The notes beneath the pieces were generated by a model. That model had not been told where the DNA came from, searched no databases, and saw only the letters and a program-made list of their open reading frames with translations. Of a stretch of 64,000 nt of DNA, positions 8,089 to 15,697 are shown one piece after another (the first letter of the stretch is position 1; every line of letters starts with the position of its first letter). A program made the position numbers and the translations under genes. Source of the DNA: Roseimicrobium sp. ORNL1. GTDB taxonomy: Bacteria > Verrucomicrobiota > Verrucomicrobiia > Verrucomicrobiales > Verrucomicrobiaceae. The stretch covers positions 2,666,001 to 2,730,000 of the forward strand of contig NZ_CP049143.1 in NCBI RefSeq assembly GCF_011044495.1. Direction: 5' to 3'.

Positions 8089-9341
8089 GCCAAAAATCAA
8101 CGCACGACCGGTCTGAAGTGCTCACGCTCCTGAGTGAAGCGTGTGAACTCGAGCATGGCCTCGCCTGCTCCTATCTCTACGCCGCCTTCTCGCTCAAGCA
8201 GGACCTCAGCGAGGGAGGGTTGACCTGGGATCAACTCCAGAAAGTGCGCATGTGGGCCGCGCAGGTTTTCCACGTCGCTGCCGAGGAGATGCTGCATCTC
8301 GCCCAGGCTTGGAACCTCCTCTCCGCCATGGGCGGCATGCCCTGGTACGGCCGCCCCAATTTTCCCCAGCCCTGCCAGTACTACCCGCTCAACCTGCCCC
8401 TGGAGACGCGGCCCTTCGGTCTTGAGACGCTGGACCGTTTCATCGCGTTTGAAACGCCGCATGATCCCAATGCCAAGCCGCTTGAGCCAAAGCCCGGCGA
8501 CCCCGCTCCGGATTTCCGAACGGTCGGCGAGCTCTACGGCCTCATCGCGGATCGCATCAAAGCGTTGCCCGAGAAGTTTCTCTTCATCGGCGACCCGGCC
8601 AATCAGGTCGACCGTACCCTCGTGGATTTTCCGAACCTCACCGTCGTCCGCGACAGGGCCAGTGCGCTCCACGCCATTCAGGTGGTGACCGAGCAGGGGG
8701 AGGGCACCGAGGGCGAGCGTGACGGGTCTCACTACTTCGTCTTCCGCCAGATTCGCCGCAGCTTCCTGGAGGAATCGCTTCGTGCGGAACAGACCGGCAC
8801 CGTCTTCGCTCCGGTGCGGCCGTGCATCAGCAATCCGGTGGCATTCCCACATCCTCAACTGGGGGCTCCGGGGGCGAACCGCATTTCAGATCCCTACACT
8901 GAGGAGGTGGCTGACACCTTCGACTCGGTCTACATTCTGATGCTGCGACTCCTGCAGCACGTGTTCGACAATGCCACGAGCGATCGCCCGCTCCTGCAGA
9001 CCTTTGCCGCTGGTGCCATTCAGCTCATGGCTGCGGTTATCAAGCCGCACGGCGAGGCCCTCGCCCTCCTCCCGGCAGGCGAGCGGCACTACGGGGCCGC
9101 CACGGCCGGGCCGCCCTTCACCATTGGTCGTCACGTGCCTCTGCCGCAGCTTCCCGGACCGGCATTGCAGGTCGCTCGCGAGAAGTTGGAACAGCTGCAA
9201 AAGCGTCTCGCTGACCTCGCCGAAGCACCGCAGGCTCCGGCTCAACTTCGCCGTGCCGCAGCCAATATCGCGCAAATGGAATTCACGCCAGGGAAAGCCA
9301 ACCCCTTCTCACATCACCACCACAAAAACCGTGAGGAGTGA
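8085..9341 (+). CDS. Ferritin-like (VioB/iminophenylpyruvate-dimer-synthase type) protein
   Basis: This is a 418-residue protein whose N-terminal half matches the ferritin-like domain found in VioB/RebD-type enzymes. It has ELEHGLACSYLYAAFSLK near residue 21, then a second metal-ligand helix VFHVAAEEMLHLAQAWNLL near 64, with the ExxH-type pairs expected of a diiron site. The later part (about 270-400) is helical, and the tail ends in SHHHHKN. In violacein-type pathways such proteins act on imine intermediates, but most genomic homologues have no known substrate. The 4-bp overlap with the GMC oxidoreductase suggests a shared pathway. A redox or radical step on a small metabolite is inference. 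Confidence 0.75.
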   Translation: MSQKSTHDRSEVLTLLSEACELEHGLACSYLYAAFSLKQDLSEGGLTWDQLQKVRMWAAQVFHVAAEEMLHLAQAWNLLSAMGGMPWYGRPNFPQPCQYYPLNLPLETRPFGLETLDRFIAFETPHDPNAKPLEPKPGDPAPDFRTVGELYGLIADRIKALPEKFLFIGDPANQVDRTLVDFPNLTVVRDRASALHAIQVVTEQGEGTEGERDGSHYFVFRQIRRSFLEESLRAEQTGTVFAPVRPCISNPVAFPHPQLGAPGANRISDPYTEEVADTFDSVYILMLRLLQHVFDNATSDRPLLQTFAAGAIQLMAAVIKPHGEALALLPAGERHYGAATAGPPFTIGRHVPLPQLPGPALQVAREKLEQLQKRLADLAEAPQAPAQLRRAAANIAQMEFTPGKANPFSHHHHKNREE

Positions 9342-9720
9342 TGTGAACGAACCCACGTAATATCTGCAAGCCTTTCGAGTGCTGGGAAAAGGGTGATCCG
9401 CAGGTGCTTGCCAGTGTGGTGGCACGCACGTGTGTTTAGCCATGCTGATGCCTTCGATACCGATTCGAGTGATGCATGGGTAGTTTGGTCTTGCTCGTGG
9501 AGAGACCCTGTCCCCCAAGGATCGGGGGCACTCCTGCCCACAGGGGTCGGTGTGGTGTCACGTATGTTCCTTGAATAACTCTGATGGCTCTCAGATGAGA
9601 TGGAACCAGTCCATGCATGCTTAAAAACCGAGTGAGTTCTTACGTCGAAGGCGTTGCACATTGTCCAGCCCCGCCCTGCGCATGTGCGTCAGGTGAACAT
9701 ATAAATGAAGAAATCAGAAA
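9342..9720. repeat. Mixed repeat fragments (families C and F)
   Basis: No gene is seen between the operon end and the family B element. Recognisable pieces are a family F-like stem (CCCCCAAGGATCGGGGGCAC near 9510), a family C terminus (GTGTGGTGTCACGTATGTTC near 9550) and the GTCGAAGGCGTTGCACATTG segment near 9642. The C copy is one-ended, so it is probably truncated. Confidence 0.6.
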
Positions 9721-10075
9721 CGTCTCGTGATCTGAACAACCCTCGTGGCGAGACTCGACTCTGCGATGGGCCACCTTGCGCGAAGCGCCTTGGAGTGCGT
9801 GTGCGAAGCACCGCTTTGGTGGGGAACTTTGGGGCGCGGAGCTTCCTGCAGGCAGGCTTACGCCGGGTGGTTTTGCATCACAAGAGCGCATCAACTGCGG
9901 CCTCCGCTTGGGGTCATGGATAAATCCTGCGTCACGCACCTCGTGACGTTTCCTCCCAAAGCGGTGCTTCGCACACGCACTCCAAGGCGCTTCGCGCAAG
10001 GTGGATCCCGTTCATGAAAGCTACTGGCGGGTTCGCGTCGGACACATCACGAGACGTGCCGATAGTGTTCTGCAG
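9721..10075. repeat. Family B element (MITE-like)
   Basis: The element is bounded by CGTCTCGTGA (about 9722) and TCACGAGACG (about 10047). Subterminal inverted arms ACCTTGCGCGAAGCGCCTTG..CACCGCTTTG (9771-9820) and CAAAGCGGTGCTTCGCACAC..GCAAGGTGG (9957-10003) could form a roughly 50-bp stem. It has no open frame with protein-like composition. Related copies are at 17632, 23300, 37675, 44401, 53302 and 60530. Confidence 0.75.
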
Positions 10076-10089
10076 TTCTTAACCTGACG

Positions 10090-10335
10090 CATATGCGCCC
10101 TGCGGGGGTCAGCTTGCGAAGCAAGCCTCAGCGACCGCAACCACCGGATCCACGCACCAAACGCTCTTGTGTCCCGGATGGGACGCCGGAAGAGCGCCAT
10201 AGTCTCCTGTCACGAGGAAAATACCCTCGCCACCTCTTCCGCCGTCCCATCCGGGACGGTGCATCTTTTTCCTCCATGATCCGGTGGTTGAGCGAAGCGA
10301 CACCACCGGATAATACCAAGGAACGTTGAAGCCGA
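10090..10335. repeat. Large imperfect palindrome
   Basis: Arms CCACCGGATC (10140) and GATCCGGTGG (10278), with an inner pair TCCCGGATGGGAC (10172) and GTCCCATCCGGGA (10243), form a long interrupted hairpin. No gene is seen. Confidence 0.6.
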
Positions 10336-10404
10336 GTCTTTATATGAAGGACGTCGGGCTGCTTTGAGTGGTTCATGCGACAAGTGCATCCATGGAACAC
10401 GGAC

Positions 10405-10570
10405 ATGGCACAGGCCCAAGGAGCGGGAACGCCTCGTTCCCGTGGGTGAAAAGGATTGTGGCGTGCATCCGTCGAAGCACGCGTTTGAACACAGCGGTAT
10501 TCGGCCCGCAACGTCGCCAAGCATGGTGGCCGCTGACGGGAACGAGGCGTTCCCGCTCCTTGGGCCTGCC
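10405..10570. repeat. Family E inverted repeat
   Basis: CAGGCCCAAGGAGCGGGAAC at the left and the complementary GTTCCCGCTCCTTGGGCCTG at the right flank about 110 bp. The inner palindrome GGAACGAGGCGTTCC is repeated on both sides. Copies or half-copies occur at 33400, 38320-38545 and 41917-42180. The following 10571-10763 holds only a short GGGACTCCGTCCC hairpin and no gene. Confidence 0.7.
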
Positions 10571-10763
10571 GCAACACCCTGGGTAAGTTCGTCGCGTTTC
10601 AAGACCTGTTTTCAACTCATCCTGGTATAAGAGAGAAGAATCAAAGCATCCCGAAGGCGATGCCAGCGTCGCCGCACGTGGGGTGAGCGACATCACACCA
10701 CCTCGCTGGGTTGCCCATCGAGATGGTGTTTCGCGCGGGGATATGCACAAAGGGACTCCGTCC

Positions 10764-11069
10764 CTACGCATCCAGCGCATGAGTCGCATGCGTGATCGCG
10801 CCACCTGCACGCAGCGCAGCCGCCACGATCGTCGCCTCCGTCAGTTCCGTTTCCGTCGCGCCTGCTTTCTTTGCATTCGCGCTGTGGATCTCGATGCAGT
10901 AGGGGCACTGCGTCGTCACCGCCACGGCCACGGCGATGAGCTCCTTGTACTTCACCGGGATGGCACCCTCGGCCACCGCCAGTTTGTCAAAGGCCCAGAA
11001 AGCCTTCATCGCCTCCGGGGCGAGCTCTTCCATCTTCTTGATCTTCGTCAGGTTCTTCTGCTGGTACAT
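10764..11069 (-). CDS. Carboxymuconolactone decarboxylase (AhpD-like) family protein
   Basis: This is a 101-residue all-helical protein of the CMD/AhpD family. The redox or proton-relay motif CxxCxxxH is present as CPYCIEIH, with Cys55, Cys58 and His62, as in AhpD-type peroxidase partners. The C-terminus RAGGAITHATHALD fits the family's helical hairpin. It lies 64 bp downstream of the SAM methyltransferase gene on the same strand and is probably cotranscribed. A thiol-disulfide or peroxide-related role is likely, but the partner protein is not in the window. Confidence 0.88.
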   Translation of the reverse strand: MYQQKNLTKIKKMEELAPEAMKAFWAFDKLAVAEGAIPVKYKELIAVAVAVTTQCPYCIEIHSANAKKAGATETELTEATIVAAALRAGGAITHATHALDA

Positions 11070-11133
11070 GGTATGATAGGATTAGATAATAATTGATAGG
11101 AGATATTTTGAAATGATATGACGGGTGGACGGC

Positions 11134-12012
11134 TCACACCCGCGTCGCCGTCACCTCCAGGTACTCCGCGGCCACCTCCGTGGTGCCGGGGTCCACGGCG
11201 ATGTTGTACCGCGTCTGCAACTCCACCAGGTCCTTGCGCAGCGCCTCCTGGCGCGTCGCCGGCAGCGACTCAAAGGCCTTCAGCGTCGGGCCGTAGTACT
11301 TGCGGAAGTACTCCACCGTCTCCGCCGGCGGGAAGGGATAGCGCATGCAGGCCACCTCACGGGTGAACCGCACATTCGTAAATCCCTGGCGCAGGCGCGT
11401 CTGCACCACCGGCTCCATGCCCCACTCCATGGGCGAGGGGACACCCGCCGGCGGAGGAGGCAGATGCGCCTTGAACACGCCGAACATCTTCCCGATGAAG
11501 CCCTCCGGCGTCCAGTTCGCCAGCGCGATCTGCCCGCCCGGCCGCGTCACGCGACGCAGCTCCGCGGCTATCTTCGCCGGTTGCGGGGTGAACATCACCC
11601 CAAACATGCTCACCACGAGGTCAAAGCTGGCGTCACGATACGGCAGCGCCTCCGCGTCCCCCTCTTCGAAGAGGATGCTCAGCCCCTCCGCCGCCGCCCG
11701 ATGGCGCGCCTGCATGATGAGGTTCGAAGCGATGTCGATGCCCTGGACCAGGCAGCCCTTCTTCGCGGCGATGACCGCCAGGTTCCCCGTGCCGCACGCC
11801 ACGTCCAGCACCCGCGCCCCCGGGCGCAGCGGCTGGCGCTTCATGAACTGCTCCGCGAAGTTCTCGATGGAGCGGGCGATTTCACCAAAGTCCCCCGATT
11901 CCCAAGTCGCCTTCTGCTTCGCCTTGATGCCCCCCAGATCCGGAGCCACCGGTGTGTCGGAAGGAGCTGTGGATGAATTCTGCTGAGTAGGTGCGAGTGT
12001 CTGTGTTTGCAT
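11134..12012 (-). CDS. Class I SAM-dependent methyltransferase
   Basis: This 292-residue protein has a canonical motif I, VLDVACGTG (residues 68-76), then VQGIDIA (acidic residue binding the SAM ribose), EGDAEALPY, FDLVVSMFGVMF and a post-motif LRRVTRPGGQIALANW. These are typical of UbiE/Methyltransf_11-type enzymes acting on small molecules. The C-terminal part holds an aromatic segment ETVEYFRKYYGP common to arsenite/small-molecule-like methyltransferases of this branch. No signal peptide is present. It precedes the CMD gene. The AraC gene on the same strand lies about 1.7 kb upstream, separated by the IS3 element. Substrate unknown. Confidence 0.85.
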   Translation of the reverse strand: MQTQTLAPTQQNSSTAPSDTPVAPDLGGIKAKQKATWESGDFGEIARSIENFAEQFMKRQPLRPGARVLDVACGTGNLAVIAAKKGCLVQGIDIASNLIMQARHRAAAEGLSILFEEGDAEALPYRDASFDLVVSMFGVMFTPQPAKIAAELRRVTRPGGQIALANWTPEGFIGKMFGVFKAHLPPPPAGVPSPMEWGMEPVVQTRLRQGFTNVRFTREVACMRYPFPPAETVEYFRKYYGPTLKAFESLPATRQEALRKDLVELQTRYNIAVDPGTTEVAAEYLEVTATRV

Positions 12013-12400
12013 ACTTGTTCTCTGGTTTATCTAACCGTAGACAAGATACCCAAAACCCCCGCCGCCTGCTTTGCCATGCAGCCCAGTCTGTTGACTGTGG
12101 AGTTCAGAGTGGAGGTGGCTGGCCGAAAGACATCACCCTGGGGCAGCAGGCTGCATGGGATTCAACACAGCGCCGAGCGGAGCGAGACGACTGCGCAGCA
12201 GCCCGAAGGGTGAGGACGAAGGACGAATCAAACACAGAGACGCAGAGGAACTTCGGAGACTGAGAATGCGAGTGCGGATGGCTGAATCCGAAGTCTGGGG
12301 ATCGCGTGCCGAATGATGCAGGCCCAGGCCCAACCAAGAACCGTGCCCGGCTTTCTGAGGTGCGCTAATTTCTTGGACCACGGGATAAGAGACAAGCCGT

Positions 12401-12721
12401 ATGAGTACCGTGACCCGAAAAAAGCGTTACAGCAGTGATTTTAAAACCCATGCCGTGGAGTTGGTCCGCATGGGCAAGAGTGTGTCCGAGGTGGCTGAAG
12501 AACTCGGCATTGGCACTGGCATCCTTTACCGTTGGACCCGGTCCCAAAGGCAGCCGGTGCAGCTCGTAGGCGCAGACCTCCGAGCCGGAGGCGAGGAGGG
12601 CGAAGCCAACGAGCTGCACCGGCTGCGGCGTGAAATCGCCAACCTGCGTCTGGAGAACGACATTTTAAAAAAAGCCGCTGTCATCCTGGGCACGCCACAA
12701 CCGTCCAAACCCGCGAAATGA
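12401..12721 (+). CDS. IS3-family transposase OrfA
   Basis: This is a 106-residue helix-turn-helix protein that binds the IS ends. KRYSSDFKTHAVELVRMGKS followed by VSEVAEELGIGTGILYRWTR is the classic HTH_Tnp_1 pattern. A leucine-zipper-like heptad region follows (LHRLRREIANLRLENDILKKA, with Leu at regular spacing) for oligomerisation. The stop overlaps the OrfB ATG by 4 bp. A run of seven A residues near the 3' end could allow -1 frameshifting into OrfB. Confidence 0.92.
   Translation: MSTVTRKKRYSSDFKTHAVELVRMGKSVSEVAEELGIGTGILYRWTRSQRQPVQLVGADLRAGGEEGEANELHRLRREIANLRLENDILKKAAVILGTPQPSKPAK
12667..12674 (+). promoter_or_regulatory. Probable -1 ribosomal frameshift site
   Basis: The heptamer A7 followed by G lies in the OrfA codons TTA AAA AAA GCC. 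After slipping back by one, the new frame is open and joins the OrfB frame 15 codons before its ATG. This is the usual IS3 route to the OrfAB transposase. Confidence 0.6.
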
Positions 12722-13572
12722 TCCTGCAACTCCAGCGCCAGACCGGTGGGAGTGTGCGCAAGATCTGCGACGTCCTGGAGCTGCCCCGCAGCAGCTTTTA
12801 CCATGTGGCGAAGTCTGCCTCCAGCCATGAGCAAGACGCTCGTCTGGGTGAACTCATCGAGGAGATCTTCAAACGCAACCGGCACCGCTATGGCTACCGC
12901 AGGATCCATGAGGAACTGCGCGACCATGGCATCGTGTGTGCACCCTCCAAGCTGCGCCGCATCCTCAAAACACGGGGCCTCAAGGCCATCCAACCCAAGA
13001 ACTACCTGCCCAAAACCAGCGATGGCCGGGCAGACCGTCCCTCTGCCAATCTGTTGGCCCAGCAGCCTGTGCCGCAGAAGCCCGGCGAGGCCTGGGTCGC
13101 AGACATCACCTTCATTCCCACTACGGCAAACTGGCTCTATCTGGCCGTGGTCATGGATTTGGGCTCGCGTCGCATTGTGGGCTGGAGTCTGGCGTCACAC
13201 ATGCGTGCAGAACTCGTCGTCCACGCCTTGGAACAAGCCCTGCAAACCCATCCCAAAGCCAGCGGCATTGTCTTCCACAGCGACCGGGGCAGCCAGTATG
13301 GCAGCACGGCCTTCCGTTCCGTGCTCACGCGTGCCGGCCTGCGCCAGAGCATGTCGGGGCGAGCCAACCCCTATGACAATGCGTGGACAGAGTCCTTCAT
13401 GGGTACCCTCAAGCGCGAGATGCTTCAAGGAGGCCGCTTTGAAGACCTCACCGATGCACGACTGGAACTCTTTGAGTACATCGAGGGCTACTACAACAAC
13501 CAGCGCAAGCACTCCGCCATCGGTTACCTCACCCCCAATCAGTTTGAGACCCAATCCAGAAACCTAAACTAA
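12718..13572 (+). CDS. IS3-family transposase OrfB (DDE integrase domain)
   Basis: This 284-residue catalytic subunit starts with an HTH_21-like region (RHRYGYRRIHEELRDHGI, about 55-72) and continues into an rve/integrase core. The DDE triad is visible as Asp129 (WVADITFIP), Asp189 (FHSDRGSQYGS) and Glu225 (NAWTESFMGTLK), with the 35-residue D-E spacing typical of IS3. The C-terminus YNNQRKHSAIGYLTPNQFE is also characteristic. The length is full and no disruption is seen. Confidence 0.93.
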   Translation: MILQLQRQTGGSVRKICDVLELPRSSFYHVAKSASSHEQDARLGELIEEIFKRNRHRYGYRRIHEELRDHGIVCAPSKLRRILKTRGLKAIQPKNYLPKTSDGRADRPSANLLAQQPVPQKPGEAWVADITFIPTTANWLYLAVVMDLGSRRIVGWSLASHMRAELVVHALEQALQTHPKASGIVFHSDRGSQYGSTAFRSVLTRAGLRQSMSGRANPYDNAWTESFMGTLKREMLQGGRFEDLTDARLELFEYIEGYYNNQRKHSAIGYLTPNQFETQSRNLN

Positions 13573-13702
13573 GACACTCGCTGGTCCAAAAATGCGTTGC
13601 ACCTCATTCTCAGTCTCAGTCTCCGAAGTTCCTCTGCGTCTCTGTGTCTCTGTGTTGAACTCACTGCACGAGAACACACCCATCCCTCTGCCACATACCA
13701 CC

Positions 13703-14599
13703 TCACGCCGTCACCGAGCTATCCCGCACCTGCACCTCGCCCTTCTCCTGCCGATACGACACCGGTGCTGCACCGAACCTTTCCTTGAACACGCGGCTGA
13801 AGTGCGACACATGCTCGAACCCACTCTCCAGCGCCACCTCCGTGATGTTCATCTTCGAGAGACGCAGCAGCCCCGCCGCATGCTCCAGCCGGCGCTGCAG
13901 CAGCCACTTGCCCGGTGACTCATTGAAGTGCGCCTGGAACTCCCGCTTGAAGGAAGACAGGCTCCGGTGGCACAGCTTCGCATACTCCTCCAGCGAGAGA
14001 TTGTAGCGGAAGTTTGCCTCCATGATTTCTCCAATCGACGGCGCATCGCTGGAGCTCATCTGGCAGAGATACGCCGCCAGCTCCGCATTCGTGCCGCTCG
14101 TGAGCACGCTCATGACCAGCTCCTTCAGCTTCAGTCGCACCAGCGGCTCCGGCGGCTTCTCCATCGCCGCCAGGTACACGCGCATGGACTGGAAGAGCGC
14201 CGCCAGCGCCACATCACCCTCCACACGCAGCGCCACCTTCGTCGGCGGGCAATCCTTCGTGCCAAGGTTCAGCGACTCCATCACCTCCCGCACCGTGCTG
14301 CGCATCAGCGCATCCGGGATGAAGACCATTAGCAGGCACACCTCCACCTCGAAGTGCTGCTCCGAGATCGTCGCCCCCTTCTTGAAGAACACCGTCTCTC
14401 CCGGCTCCACCTTCCACACCCCATCCGGCGTATGCCATGTCTTCTTCCCGGTGACCACATGGACAAAGTAATCCGTCTCCGTCCAGTTCGGCAGCATCTT
14501 CAGGTTCGAGCCGCACGTGTACTCTGCAAACAGGAAGTCCCCGATCACGAGCTTGCTGTAGCTCGGATTATTGCGCACCGCATCGTAGAGATTCAGCAT
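13703..14599 (-). CDS. AraC-family transcriptional regulator
   Basis: This is a 298-residue regulator. The N-terminal sensor is a cupin-like domain (TWHTPDGVWKVEPGETVFFKKGA, about 55-78 in two pieces). The C-terminal double HTH reads SLEEYAKLCHRSLSSFKREF, then ITEVALESGFEHVSHFSRVF and FGAAPVSYR. I start at the ATG at 14599, which has AGGGTG about 7 bp upstream; the longer frame to 14752 begins in unconserved sequence. Targets are unknown. The nearby methyltransferase and CMD genes on the same strand are candidates, although the IS now separates them. Confidence 0.88.
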   Translation of the reverse strand: MLNLYDAVRNNPSYSKLVIGDFLFAEYTCGSNLKMLPNWTETDYFVHVVTGKKTWHTPDGVWKVEPGETVFFKKGATISEQHFEVEVCLLMVFIPDALMRSTVREVMESLNLGTKDCPPTKVALRVEGDVALAALFQSMRVYLAAMEKPPEPLVRLKLKELVMSVLTSGTNAELAAYLCQMSSSDAPSIGEIMEANFRYNLSLEEYAKLCHRSLSSFKREFQAHFNESPGKWLLQRRLEHAAGLLRLSKMNITEVALESGFEHVSHFSRVFKERFGAAPVSYRQEKGEVQVRDSSVTA

Positions 14600-14769
14600 G
14601 GCGTCACCCTGGTAGGGGAGGTTGGGTAGGGCAGGGGAGGAGAGTACACCATACACACCTCCACCCAACTCGCACGGAGAACTTCCGTCACTCCCCATCC
14701 TCCCCGCACTCTTGCTCTTGCTCACCTCGCGACCGCCGATTTCCAATCTCAAATCTGAAATCTGTAATC

Positions 14770-15595
14770 CTTATCGGGAAGCCCGGAGGCCCTTCGACTC
14801 CCCGCGTCCGCCATCGCCACCTGCACCGGCCTGACGTTCCACCCGCTTGAAGAAGAAAAACGCAAAGCAGCCAAGCAGCAGAGAGAGTGTGTGTGTGATG
14901 AAGCGCCAAAGAGCGCAGCACCAATCACGGAGGTTAGGCGTCCCCGCCTGACAGCGGATGTTAGGCGTCTCGCCTGACCAGCAACAGCAACAGCCCGCAC
15001 CACTCGCTCTTCACGCAGAAGGACCGCTTCCGGTTAACCGCCAAGGGGCAGAGGGGCAAAGGACGCAAAGAAGCAGGCGGGTATGGCTGTCATGGTGGTG
15101 CATGGCGGAGAGAGGTGGTGCACCTTGACGCAAAGGAGGCAGAGACGCACAGGACTCGTGGTGGGTGGAGACGACCTGCATGGGGTTTCATCGCAAAGCA
15201 GCGAAGCAGCAAAAGCAGCAGAGAAGCTTCACGGAGGTTAGGCCTTCCGGCCTGACAGTGGGCGTTGGGTCTTCCGACCCGACAGCACCGGCGCATACAC
15301 ACCACTCGCTCTTCACGCAGAAGGGACGACTCCGGTTAACCGCAAAGGGGCAGAGGGGCAAAGGACGCAAAGAAGCAGGAGGGTATGGCTGCCATGGTGG
15401 TGCATGGCGGAGAGAGGTGGTGCACCTCGACGCCAAGGAGGCAGAGACGCACAGGACGCGTGCTGGGTGAAATTTGCCGGCATGGGTTTTCATCGCAAAG
15501 CAGCCAAGCAGCAGAGAAGCTGATGGAGGTTAGGCGTCCCCGCCTGACAGCGGTCGTTAGGCCTCCGGCCTGACGGTGGGAGCCCGCCCGCTACT
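14770..15595. repeat. Repeat array A (three units)
   Basis: Cores of the GTTAGGCGTC..GCCTGAC type lie near 14934, 15237 and 15530, spaced about 300 bp, with the same CGCAAAGGGGCAGAGGGGCA and GCAAAGCAGC modules as elsewhere. 15596-15697 is a short GCTCCTGCTCCTG-type stretch. No gene is seen. Confidence 0.85.
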
Positions 15596-15697
15596 CGCTC
15601 TTGCTCCTGTTCCTCGTGCTCGCCCCCAGACATCCTGCTCCTGCTCCTGCAATGAATCCTGAGAAGCCAGAGGTTCAGCCTGCGGCGGTGGCGGACC

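Larger units (their letters stand above)
12361..13601 (+). mobile_element. IS3-family insertion sequence, about 1241 bp, complete
   Basis: The left end TGCGCTAATTTCTTGGACCA and the right end TGGTCCAAAAATGCGTTGCA form imperfect terminal inverted repeats with the family's TG...CA tips. It encodes OrfA and OrfB in the usual overlapping arrangement and both are intact, so the copy may be active. I see no clean direct target duplication. The flanking bases (AGG / CCT) are complementary instead, probably because the target is itself palindromic. Confidence 0.88.
12231..13665. repeat. Family H palindromic repeat interrupted by the IS element
   Basis: The left part (12231-12360) reads CACAGAGACGCAGAGGAACT..CGGAGACTGAGAATGCGAG and continues with GATGCAGGCCCAGG and AACCAAGAACC. 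The right part (13602-13665) reads CTCATTCTCAGTCTCAGTCT..CTCTGCGTCTCTGTG. Joined, they match the intact copy at 29129-29315 in reverse orientation, so the IS landed in the arm of a pre-existing repeat. Confidence 0.8.

Noticed and set aside
12361-13601. Composite transposon carrying the AraC, methyltransferase or CMD genes
   Set aside because: Only one IS copy is present in the window and no second copy flanks these genes.
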